Source: Hygrocybe punicea | Taxonomy: Eukaryota; Basidiomycota; Agaricomycetes; Agaricales; Hygrophoraceae | Length of the DNA stretch: 64,000 bases | Assembly (NCBI GenBank): GCA_963556145.1 | Contig: OY744465.1 | Coordinates: 7,006,001-7,070,000 of the forward strand | Reading direction: 5' to 3' | In this document: piece by piece, positions 1-9,558 of the stretch | Layout: each line of letters starts with the position of its first letter | Numbering within the stretch: the first letter of the stretch is position 1 | The notes under the pieces: generated by a model | What the model saw: only the letters and a program-made list of their open reading frames with translations | Told to the model about the DNA's origin: nothing | Databases searched by the model: none | Position numbers and translations under genes: made by a program

Positions 1-318
1 TCTGCCCAGTCACACGGTTTCATAGTTATTCCCAGGGCTTCAAAATTGTTCCCACAGTTTGGAAATTTTGTTCCCACGGCTTGGCAAATTAGAGTGTGAC
101 CCTGAGTTGAAAAATCTGCCATATGGAACAATTCCCTTATAGGGACTCGTAACATCCCCTATCTTGATTTGATAATATAGTCACTAAAAAGCCATTGGCC
201 ATGTCTTGTAAAATATAACTTGCTGTAAACATAAGGATTTCTACTTGAAAGAAATTTCTACAATCAAGAAAGTAAAGTTAATTGTTACAAGTTGGCTTAA
301 TGACCATTTATAAATAAA
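1..318. other. Gene-free left edge
   Basis: No reading frame worth reporting. The first 85 bases hold three or four degenerate copies of a phrase like GTTCCCACRG next to TTTGGAAATT-type sequence, so a short tandem or dispersed repeat is likely. It lies just downstream of the Helitron 1 peptidase end and may be its 3' non-coding tail, but no CTRR terminus could be fixed. Confidence 0.4.
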
Positions 319-1164
319 CTATGCAAGAACATATATCAAAATGCAAGGCCTTTTAAACCTGCAAATGTTTAAAACAATATCCTCCAACATTCCTTCATAC
401 TCTGTAGATCTTCCAGTAGTGATACCATCATGAAACCAAACCTGACCTGTCACACTGATAGTACGAGATGTGAAGTGATCACTTCCATGATATATGACAC
501 CTCTGAGACAATATTTTTTTGGATCTGTTTCTCCTTTGACTGTGACTACCAAATTATAATCCACAGTAGTTGTAGAAGCAGATGTGGCAAAGGCAAGTAA
601 CTGAGGGGCATTTACAAAGGTAAATTTACGAAGCAGGAAGTCATTGCAGACTGTACACTTTGAAGCAAGGGAAATTACAAAAAGGTCAAGTTCATCTGAA
701 TAGATTCAAAATCAATCCTACCAATATCTATATGGCAATTTTTTGCTGCTTCCTGCTGTCTGGACACAGGATGACATTGAGGGCAAGAGATACAAGAGAA
801 AAGAATGGGGAGTTCAGTTTGTAGCAATGTACAGTGTATTTAATAAGATATTAACACTAGTATTTACCCCCCATGTAAAGTTATGATGTGAAGGCTGATC
901 TAGATAGTGTCTTATATGATCACGCACTTCTTCTAAAGAGCATTCATCTTCAGAATATCTTAAAAATCCATCCACCAACATGCCAAGAAATTGAGAGTTT
1001 AGATTTCTGAAAGAATTAGACCAAGTAATCTGATCATCCTGCCAAATGTGAAATAATATGGATATCACAGAGTCATATGCACAGCTGTTGTTACTCCAGA
1101 GTGTACCAATTGGAATGTTCAGAGAAGTCAATAAAGTATCATTAATATTATGATTCTTTTTCAA
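319..1164 (-). pseudogene. Helitron 1 C-terminal USP-like cysteine peptidase domain
   Basis: Two open pieces (814-1164 and 319-564) read as the C-terminal part of the Helitron 1 protein. The first contains NNSCAYDSV, the Cys-box type seen in ubiquitin-specific proteases; the second contains RGVIYHGSDHFTSR followed by VWFHDG, the matching His-box region. Similar peptidase tails occur on large fungal Helitron proteins, where a role in removing ubiquitin-like tags has been supposed but is not something this sequence shows. The stretch between the pieces (565-813) is frameshifted. The domain begins just after a hAT-like insertion at 1186. Confidence 0.7.
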
Positions 1165-1185
1165 TTTCTTTCTCTGAGGGGCAAC

Positions 1186-2271
1186 TAGTGTTGCCGTAGT
1201 TCGGTTCCGAACCTAGCCGAACCCGGTTCAAACCCCAAACCGAACCCTAGGTTCAATCTAAGTTCAGCCAAGTGCTGAACTGGACAACGGGTTCAGTTCT
1301 GGGTTTTGAGGCCTGCCGGATTTCCTGAACGGCTCCAAACTGCGTCCAAACTGCGAACGCGGATATTTTTAAGGTATTTATTTCATTTGTTTTTCGTATT
1401 TCTTTACTTACTTTTTCGTGTTAAATGGTATCATGTGACCATTACACAAAGGTTTCTTCACCAACAACAACAACGCAAGGCCAATGAACGTGACATTGTG
1501 TCGCGTTCATGGACACAGGTAATTTTATCATTTATCTTAACTTTACTAATATTATCTGTTACAGGAAACTCGACCGCGACCACATCGTGAGCACACCACC
1601 CTGGCACAAAATGGATCCCAACACCAACACAATGCCAATGGATGCAGGACAGCCGCAACACCACCACCACCACCACCACCACCAGCGGCGGCAATGGCAA
1701 TGGCAACCAGGCAATGACAACGGCAACGGCCAGCAGCAGCAGCAACAGCGGAAGCAGCAGCGCCGGCAGCAATGGCAGCAGCAGCAGTGGCAGCGGCAAC
1801 GGCAAATGCCATCCAACATCACCACCAGCGGCAGCAACAACAATGGCAAGGACAACCACGACGGCCAGCAGGAGCAGCAGCAGCAATGGTGGCAGCAGCA
1901 GCAGCAGCAGCAGCAGTTGCAGCAGCAACGGCAATGGCAGCGGCAGCAACAGCGACAGTGGCAATGGCAACGGCAGCAGCAGCAGCAGTAGCAGCAGCGC
2001 TGGATGGCTCCCCTGCAGCCCAACTACCTCGTGAAGTGCAGTGCCGTATCAATTGATACGTGCCTGCCATTCGCGAGGAGAACAGAGCTCATGGGGTGAG
2101 CCCATCTCGGTCCGGGGTTCAGACCGCATCTGAACCCAGACCGAATGCAGACAGATGGTTCAATGCCGTCTGGGTCCAGGTTTGGCCCAGCGCCAAACCA
2201 GACCCGAAGTTCGGTTCATGGTTCCCCCAAAAAGGGTCAGAACCAGACCGAACTGAACTTCGGAAACACTA
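1186..2271. mobile_element. hAT-like non-autonomous element, GGTTCGG type, in Helitron 1
   Basis: Termini are TAGTGTTGCCGTAGTTC on the left and, read from the other strand, TAGTGTTTCCGAAGTTC on the right. An 8-bp target duplication GGGGCAAC flanks it (1178-1185 and 2272-2279). Subterminal DNA is packed with GGTTCGG/GGTTCAG words. The interior (about 1640-2000) is a CAG/GGCAAC triplet-rich tract that is open in all six frames and gives homopolymer 'proteins' (Gln, Ala, Ser); it is not a gene. At 2030-2090 it carries the TATCAATTGATA plus TTCGCGAGG palindromic module shared with other elements here. No transposase is present, so it would depend on one supplied in trans. The 8-bp duplication points to the hAT superfamily. 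Confidence 0.9.
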
Positions 2272-2279
2272 GGGGCAAC

Positions 2280-2752
2280 ACAAGACCCACTTATTTTTCT
2301 CTTATTCATTGAATTTTGATAAAACAATGTTGGTGAACTGCCTTGGGCAGGAACATAATTTGACTTCAAAGGAATATCTTTTTGAACTTTTTGTTTTTTG
2401 TCCAGAACTTTCCATAAATTTTTATCCTCTTCATATGGAATATATGATCTGACTGGTTCCACCGAATTGCCTTGTGCACATTTTCTGGAACATAATGCTT
2501 GCCTTTCCACAGTCTGAAGGTTTCAATCAGAAAATTTCTGCGATTGCCAGTAACAGATATTGGTAGCTTTCCCCCATATCTCAACCTGACTATTTCATCT
2601 AGAATTTCCAGCTCATGGAATTCCTGACACAATGCACCAGATGCACCACCTGTGATCTTTCTTGCATCAAATCCTTGCAAAATAACAGTACCAAGTGCAG
2701 ATGCACTATGTGATAATGCAGTGTAATATGATTGATAACTTCGACTGTTATT
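2280..2752 (-). pseudogene. Helitron 1 helicase C-terminal segment
   Basis: Reads from NNSRSYQSYYTALSHSAS through a conserved stretch ending WKGKHYVPENVHKAIRW. This is the end of the Pif1-like helicase and the following linker in DUF6570-type Helitrons. The YTALSHSA segment corresponds to the motif VI region, where related proteins usually have Arg in place of the His. Upstream on the minus strand it resumes beyond the foldback element at 2755-3472 with GKTRSNNPVDL; the two halves join in frame at a TA dinucleotide. Downstream it runs into the hAT-like element at 1186-2271. Confidence 0.75.
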
Positions 2753-2754
2753 TA

Positions 2755-3472
2755 TTGTGCTTTTCAAAACTAATGACATTTCAAAAAACAAATTTGTTAA
2801 GTTTAGTGATCTAAGCAAATATTGTAACTCATGAAATACTGCACAGATTTACATGATTGTAGGATGAGGTTTCATCCAAATTTCAAGGGCTAGCCACTCC
2901 TGTATTTAAATTTAGGAAATATTCAGATTATTGATAGTTACAGGTGCATTTCTGCATTTCAGTGACTAATACTTGTAGAATGAATAACTTTACAAGGAAT
3001 GCTCAGATTTACAAGATTGTAGGGAGAAAACCATTCCATTTTCGAAGGGCTAGAAACTCACATACCGGGATTTTGTATACTTTTGGGCATTAAGACCATA
3101 TTTATCCCAACAAGGCACATACTTATTACCTGAGCAAAACCTCAAATTAAGCAAAATGCCAGTATGTGAGGTTCTAGCCCTTCAAAAATGGAATGGTTTT
3201 CTCCCTACAATCTTGTAAATCTGAGCATTCCTTGTAAAGTTATTCATTCTACAAGTATTAGTCACTGAAATGCAGAAATGCACCTGTAACTATCAATAAT
3301 CTGAATATTTCCTAAATTTAAATACAGGAGTGGCTAGCTCTTGAAATTTGGATGAAACTTCATCCTACAATCATGTAAGTCTGTGCAGTATTTCATGAGT
3401 TACAATATTTGCTTAGGTCCCCAAACTCAACAAATTTGTTTTTTGAAATGTCATAAGTTTTGAAAAGCACCA
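2755..3472. mobile_element. TA-flanked foldback element (Tc1/mariner-like MITE) in Helitron 1
   Basis: Two long inverted arms of roughly 300 bp (2755-3060 and 3165-3472) begin TTGTGCTTTTCAAAAC and TGGTGCTTTTCAAAAC. Each is flanked by TA (2753-2754, 3473-3474). Removing the element and one TA restores the Helitron 1 reading ...NNPVDL-NNSRSYQ..., which confirms the borders and the TA duplication. It has no gene. The arms carry the TGTAGGGAGAAA ... AAGGGCTAGAAACTC motif found in two other foldbacks of this window. Confidence 0.85.
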
Positions 3473-3474
3473 TA

Positions 3475-4425
3475 AATCAACTGGATTATTTGATCTTGTC
3501 TTTCCATGTGAAAAATAATCTGTCATTAAAAATTTGAGAAGTACCCTGACCTGACTTCATAATATTGTAAAAGATGAATCATCTGGTAGTACACAATCTA
3601 CAATAACACTTATTCTTGTTAGTGGTACAATATTCTCAGAAAGTCCAGTGTTCAAGTATATCTTGTCTACTCTTCTGTACAACTGCTTTCCATTGATATC
3701 CAGATTGGATAATCTCTGATGGTGATGGCAGGGAAAATGATGTCTATGTGATTAAAGGTTCAGTCCAACCTGTGTGAGTCATTATAGATCACATAGTGGC
3801 CATATCAAGTTGACGTTTCTTCTCTCACTTTCCAATTTCCTTGAATTCAGTGTTAAACTCATCACTTAGCTCAAATATTTAATCACTATCCACTTCCTCC
3901 AAATCATCACCATGATCAAATGTATGATCAGGACCATCCATCCAACTATGCAAGACAACAGAACCTTTATGAAGCTGGGCATGAATGTCATCACAAGCAT
4001 CAAGACATTCATACTTGATATTAAAGTTGTTCATGAGTTCTCTTTGTCTCAAAGTAAAGTCATAGGATATAAAGGACTCATCCCAAGATTGATCTTTTGT
4101 TTTCAAGTCATGTCCAGAGTGCCATAGTCTAAACAATGCAAGCATTGTTGAGCAATAATATTCTCAATCACCTTGATCACATTGTGGTAAAGTGGCTCCT
4201 ATAAAAGTGGGAACTTTTATAATGTTTTCTCTTACACAACATGTACCATGTGACTTGTAGAGTGGATGACTGTTAAGAAATGTAAATAGCCCAACAGGAG
4301 GAGATGTATTTGTCCCCTCTAAAACTGGAATTTGCCTTGCATTATCAATGCCTGGATTGTCTAATTTTGACACAGAATTGTCATTGTAATGATCATTCAT
4401 ATCAGATACAATTGTTTCATGTTGA
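3475..4425 (-). pseudogene. Helitron 1 linker with gutted helicase
   Basis: From right to left, 3879-4425 reads the linker that follows the Rep domain: FLNSHPLYKSHGTC, LPQCDQGD, and LRQRELMNNFNIKYECLDACDD are all recognisable. After about 3880 the frame decays. At 3475-3720 the text jumps straight to the very end of the helicase, with NTGLSENIVPL and then GKTRSNNPVDL. The Walker A and B motifs and the rest of the helicase core (several hundred residues) are absent, so an internal deletion of more than 1.5 kb is inferred. A stop or frameshift occurs in most sub-segments. Confidence 0.7.
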
Positions 4426-5401
4426 TAGGGCACAGCACGGGTATGGGTTTACCCGCGGTTATTCCAAAACGGGTAATTCGGGTACGGGTACGGTGTTTCG
4501 GTTTGCACACCTTGTCAAAACCGTACCCGTTATCCAGGGGTGACGGGTTTTCATGGGTCTGTCAACCCAAGCCCCAGGTAGGTTTTTTCTTTGTTATTTA
4601 CTTTATTTTCACATTAATTTCTTTACTTTTGCTAAGTTCGTGTGATATTTGCTACCACAACCGTGACAAGCGCAAACACAACAACAACGACAACAAGAAA
4701 ACCCACGAACGACAACGACAACGACAACCACGACAACCCCGCACGCCAAAAACGAACCACCAAAGTCGCGACGGTGACGACAACGATAGAAAGGAAAGCC
4801 GGGAGGGTGGTGCGCCCACCTACCAGCCCAGGTACGTCCCCCCAATCCAGTCCCAACGACATTGGCTAACGAGGGGAATGGACGAGGCGAGGACGAAGAC
4901 GGACACAGCAACAACGGTCCCACCTCGCGAACACGCTCCGGCCACGTCAATTGACGTGCGGACGCCCATGGAAAGTCCCCGGCCCCATCCAACCTCGTGA
5001 AAACGGTCCCACCTCGCGAAAATGCCCTGGCTGCGTCAATAGACGTGCGGACGTCCATGGAAAGTGCCCGGCCCCATCCAACCTCGCGAAAACAGATGGA
5101 GCACGTCAATTGACGTGCTCCCATTGTTCGCGAGGTAGTTAACACGCGGGGACGCCCATGGAAAGTCCCTGGCCCCAACCCAACCTCGCGAAAACAGACG
5201 GAGCACGTCAATTGACGCGTCCCCGTTGTTCGCGAGGTAGTTAGGATGGAACACGGCGGGTACCCGCAGATAACGGGTACAGGTTGTACCCGTCATCGAA
5301 GCGGGTACAGGTTGTACCCGTCATCGAAGCGGGTACGGTTTCCGCGGGTACGGCTGCGGTGTCGGGAATTCTGACCCGCGGTATACCCGTGCCATGCCTT
5401 A
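4426..5401. mobile_element. hAT-like non-autonomous element, GGGTACGGG type, in Helitron 1
   Basis: Ends are TAGGGCACAGCACGGGTAT and, on the opposite strand, TAAGGCATGGCACGGGTAT. An 8-bp duplication CATGTTGA lies at 4418-4425 and 5402-5409. The subterminal zones are built of GGGTACGGGTA words. The interior holds a block like GGTGCGCCCACC...CCCAGGTACGT (about 4806-4840) and four or five tandem copies of the palindromic unit ACCTCGCGAA...CACGTCAATTGACGTG...TTCGCGAGGT (about 4920-5245). No transposase gene is present. It splits the Helitron 1 linker. Confidence 0.9.
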
Positions 5402-5409
5402 CATGTTGA

Positions 5410-6480
5410 GATACAAAAGATATATCATAATTCATACTCTCTTCCACAACACTAGCAAGTTCTCTACTACACTTCTGTTTTTTCAATTTAGGTTCAGTAA
5501 GCTTCTCTCGAGATCATCGACTGACCCAATCATACCAGCACATATCCTTCAGTTCATGGGGGCGATAGATATAATAATAAACAGGGGATAATCCAATAAC
5601 CTCTGCATTTTATCAAGGCCACTTTTTCAACATGCTCTTTAGTTTCATCAGTATTCCAGACCTGTCTTACCTCATGAATATAGCTCTGCCAATAGAAGGG
5701 AGCAAACTGGTAATTTGTGTAATGATCAGGATTTCGCAAAAGATACATACAGGCCATTGGTGAACCAATTTCCATTTTAGCACTCAGATTGTTCACAATC
5801 TTGGTTATGAGTTTACATGCTTTCTCTTTTTGTGTCTCACTATCACCAATTAACTCACTATTCTTTTGAAACATTGCTCGAATAGTGTCAAATATAACAT
5901 GTGTTTTTAAAGCAACTTTGGTAATGTAGTCAGACACATAAAGAATGACCCCTTTAATTGCTGTTCCTAATTTTAGAGATGTTACATCTGTGTTGGAGCA
6001 AACCAAATAAGTAAGAACAGGAGTAACTATATTAATCATTAGCTCTACCTTGTTCATGTTAAGGGCACCAGTTTCAGGATCTACTTCAGTCTGGATAAAT
6101 ACAGGACGAGGAAACCTTACTTTACATTTCCCTCACTTGTTATCCATGCACCAAATATATTGACGTGTTTTATTTTGAGAACCATCTTTATTCCTATTGC
6201 TAGAACAGTGATGTATATTGGATTTTTCCAATATATCATCTACTACTGTCTCATACTTAACCAGCCATAGATTCCAATCATGACATAGCTGACAATTCCC
6301 ACACATTTTACTACAAGACTTGGGAGGTGCTTCTGGCAAAGAATATATTGGATCTATATAATCTGGCAACTGAGAAGCTTTATCAATAGTTTTGAGCACT
6401 TCATCCTGTGTTCTAGTAAGCAATTCACCAATATGTGTACTTTCCAAATACTCAACTATTTTCTGCTGAAAATCTAAAGA
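5410..6480 (-). pseudogene. Helitron 1 region after the Rep domain
   Basis: The minus strand reads, from 6447: STHIGELLTRTQDEVL, a Cys cluster (CSKMCGNCQLC), then KCKVRFPRPVF, PVLTYLVCSNTDVTSL, GVILYVSDYITK and KMEIGSPMACMYLLRNPDHYT. These are strongly conserved blocks of DUF6570-class Helitron proteins between the HUH endonuclease and the helicase. The segment YVSDYITK corresponds to the tyrosine motif of the Rep nuclease. There are stops near 6060-6130. The piece ends at the hAT-like insertion at 4426-5401. Confidence 0.8.
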
Positions 6481-7100
6481 GGGATCTAAAATTCATTTTC
6501 TTATCTCTTGTGGTATAAGGCATCCACAAATCCAAATTAGTATGTGAAGATGTAAAGTGAGATGACCTTGCTGTTCAACTGTGCGATAATAAGCTGAAGT
6601 CTCTCCATATATTCCTGGATGGTCTGTATTTACACTCAAGACATGCTTTATGAATAGAATGACCATGAAATGGAAGAAACGTGCACCAGCAATTGGATTT
6701 CTAGCAATAAGACATATTCTCTCATCACTTGATCTAATTTTTGGGTCAAACTTCTCCTTTGTATCAGCAAAGTACAAACAAATTGGATGTTTATTATCAG
6801 CTGGAGATAAAGTTATATACCAAGAAGGAGCACCACAGTATGAAATTAAAGACCAAATCTCATTTCTCATAAACTTCTTGCTAGTAGTAGATCCACTTAC
6901 CTTGGCTCCAACATGATCAGGGTCTCGCACTACTTGGTAACAATCTTTTTCTTCTTGGTTAACTGGTTAAACAATTTCACCTTCTAATAGCCTCTTAGCT
7001 AATAAAGATAACACATTTTAATCAACACTTAGCAGACGATGGGTTATATCATGGAATTTAACCTTGTCAGTAAGTAGATAATCACTGGTTGTGCTTGCCT
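6481..7100 (-). pseudogene. Helitron 1 Rep (Helitron-like N) endonuclease domain
   Basis: The open stretch 6493-6930 carries GAPSWYITLSPADNKHPICL, NPIAGARFFHFMV and EQQGHLTLHLHILIW. The last holds the His-x-His of the HUH endonuclease (HLH), the metal-binding site of rolling-circle replication initiators. The protein would nick and rejoin the Helitron ends. The frame is broken upstream of 6930, where the linker DPDHVGAKVSGSTTSKKFM starts, by stops at about 6960-7100. Confidence 0.8.
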
Positions 7101-8110
7101 TCACTTGAGCATGGCTAAAAGCAACAAATTGAAAGTATATATCTGTTTATTATGGTACATTAGGAGATGGCACTTGTGTTCAACATCAGATAATGATGTA
7201 GATCCAATACCACCCATTCCATATGGAAATAACCATGGGAACATCTGTGGATACAGTTCAGGATTCTTGTAAATAGATTCAAACTGAGGAGAATGACCAA
7301 TTGTCAACATCTTCCCACCACTATTGAGATGTCTGAGTGCAATCCCTTTTAGTGAGTTAATTGTCTTAGTATCCAAGTCCTCACCAGCTAGTCCATGAAC
7401 AACAAAAGGACAATCCCCATGTTCTGTACCATCTTCAAGATCATTATCAAATACACTTGTTCCCCCTGATACTTTGTTTGTCTCTCTGTAGTGATATTCA
7501 ACAGAAACAGGTGAGCCATCCTCAGGATATTTAGCAAGATTATCATAAGATATATTTAAATCATGATAATCAGTGTGGTTAAGCTTCAACCATTCAAGTG
7601 CCCTTTTCCTTTGGACAAGCAAAGGTGTTCTTTCAAAGTCCTTTTCTATTGGCTTACAAGGCCCAGTGAATAAAATGGCTAAAACATCATCAAGTTCATC
7701 AACTGGTGGTGGTAGTGCTTGATAAACCTTTAAAATAGGTGACTGAAATGTAACAACATGGGAAGTCATCTTTCTCATGCCTGAAGCTACTTGCACAAAA
7801 CAACAGTTGTGACGGATGTGGGCAACAAGCAGTTTTTCAACAAAGTGAAGATCTGCAAGTTCCTTTGGAACAATGCCAAGCCAAAGACCATTTGCTAAGG
7901 CAAGTTCAGGAACATTTCCTCTCCTAATACAGCCTCGACACATATTACAGATTTTATCACATTGATAGTCTAAAACAGGTCCTTTGTATTCTTGAATCTT
8001 ATCTGTAGCCTTTTTTCATTCAACTGTTGTAACTCCAGGAGCTTCTAAAATACTAAGTGTGCCTTTATCCTTTTCAATCGACTTAGTTCCTGCAATGGTA
8101 CCAACTCACC
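7101..8110 (-). pseudogene. Helitron 1 DUF6570 domain
   Basis: Reads CRGCIRRGNVPELALANGLWLG, then LVAHIRHNCCFVQVASGMRKM, a conserved FTGPCKPIEKDFERTPLLV block and ALEWLKLNHTDY. This is a clear DUF6570 signature, a domain of unknown function placed before the Rep domain in this Helitron class. It continues into the opening of the Helitron-like N domain (YPQMFPWLFPYGMGGIGS near 7220). A CAVCG pair lies upstream at about 8110. It is one of the better preserved parts, with 280 codons open. Confidence 0.85.
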
Positions 8111-8847
8111 ACATACAGCACATCCTGACTCTTCAAACTTGTTAGGTGTTGAGTCTTTACAAAATTCTGATAATATCTTATGTGACAATTCTTGGGTCAG
8201 TGGAGGTGGAGGAAATATAGTTATGGGGTACTCAGAGATGGTAACAGGCTTTTTATTTTTATTTTTGAACTTTGTTGTTTTGCCTTGTCTTTATATTCCT
8301 GCCTTTTGTGCAATCTATCTTTTGTTGTCTGATTAACTTCAATAGAAAAAACAATACAGTGTTGGCTGCAACTTGGATAATTGTGGTTTTCAAAATAAGA
8401 AGGCAGATTTTTCTTGGGGACATGGGACCCAAGAGGAATATGATGTATTTGAGCAATTTTTTGTACCATATGAATAGGAATGTGTGGAATGATGTCAAGT
8501 AATGGAACATCTGCAAACACATAGTTTGGTTCCAATAAAGATGAGGTTAAGCCATCATTTACATAATCAACAAATATAAAATTTGATGTAGAATCAATGT
8601 CATCAATGCTTTTGTTTTTTAAGAATGGTAAAATGACATCTGAAGAAAATAGATAAGACCTCCCTCCCCCAAGAGCATCTCTCATTCCAGCTCCATCATC
8701 AAGAGACTTTGTTTGTGGTGTCACAGCAGTAAAAATGTGAACCTGAGAAGGCTTAAAACATGGCCTGTGCAAAGGGATAGAACTTTGTATTCCTACAAAA
8801 ATTGATAGCTTATTACAGAAGCAAATGATATAATATGTAATAAACAA
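8111..8847 (-). pseudogene. Helitron 1 N-terminal region
   Basis: An open stretch 8221-8847 of about 208 codons. Weakly conserved text (AQIHHIPLGSHVPKKNL, YFENHNYPSC) fits the region that precedes the Cys pair and DUF6570 in this protein class. The residues up to about codon 40 look like translated non-coding sequence, so the true start was not determined. A low-complexity Lys/Gln run (YKDKAKQQSSKIKIK) leads towards the DUF6570 part. Confidence 0.55.
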
Positions 8848-9558
8848 GCAGCGCAGATTTAAGGCTGTAGGAAGTTGAACACCATTTATATTAAAGATGA
8901 AGGATGCAGTATTTTCTTTTGGATGTGTTTACACAATTTTGATCTATTTGAGGGTAAATGAGATTTTGTGAGTAGTGCTGAAAAATCATGACAAGACATG
9001 GAATTGTGTTAGACACTCAGAGACAAAATACAACATAGTATTTATGTCTGGGATTGCATACAGTTGTAATGACAACTGGTATAGCCATGTGTATGCACTG
9101 CAGACTACCTTTAAAAAGCAAAACCAGAGGCAAGATAGGGAATTATCAAGATTCAATGTGTGACCACATGCATTGCTCCTTGTACATCTTAAACAAGTGA
9201 AATTCAAGCACAACACAGACAAATGTGGTGGTCCCACAACACCAAATGATAATAAACAGACTGCAGGTGAATAAGACATGTGTTCAGTACACAAATACAT
9301 TTCTACACTGTAGGTAGTTTGCACTGTTTGCAAAGACATTTGCACTTGGCCAGTAGATGTTTGCAGTAATTGCATGCAGCAGGCAGCCATTTGCATTTGG
9401 CAGGTACTTGGCAAGCAGACATTTGCACTTGACAGGCTGACATTTGCACTATGCATAGCAACATTTGGACATGGCAGGTAGACATTTTTATTTGGGCAGA
9501 CATTTGCGCCAAGCATAAAGACATTTGGACATGACAGGTAGACATTTGCCCCTGGCAG
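8848..9558. repeat. Gene-free stretch ending in a degenerate ~26-bp minisatellite
   Basis: No gene seen in 8848-9300. From about 9320 to 9558 the sequence is a worn tandem repeat around the phrase GGCAGGTAGACATTTGCA, with a period near 26 bases. The repeat resumes at 11533 (GCAGGCAGACATACGC), on the far side of a hAT-like element that inserted inside it. Confidence 0.6.

Larger units (their letters stand above)
319..8847 (-). pseudogene. Helitron 1: degenerate DUF6570-Rep-helicase-peptidase gene
   Basis: One very large Helitron polyprotein gene can be followed on the minus strand from about 8847 down to 319. Domain order is N-terminal region, a Cys pair (CAVCG), DUF6570, Helitron-like N (Rep/HUH), a long linker, a small helicase remnant, and a USP-like peptidase at the C-terminus. 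This matches the order I know from large Agaricomycete Helitron proteins (normally over 2000 residues). The frame is interrupted by three insertions (1186-2271, 2755-3472, 4426-5401), by stops and frameshifts, and by loss of nearly all of the helicase core between about 3700 and 3880. Removing the insertions restores sensible protein at each junction, so they post-date the gene. The element is dead. Its own 5' TC and 3' CTRR ends were not identified. Confidence 0.85.

Noticed and set aside
1458..2070. Homopolymeric Gln, Ala, Leu, Cys frames on both strands
   Set aside because: All six frames are open because of CAG/GGCAAC triplet repeats inside a hAT-like element. The same applies to 19354-19935.
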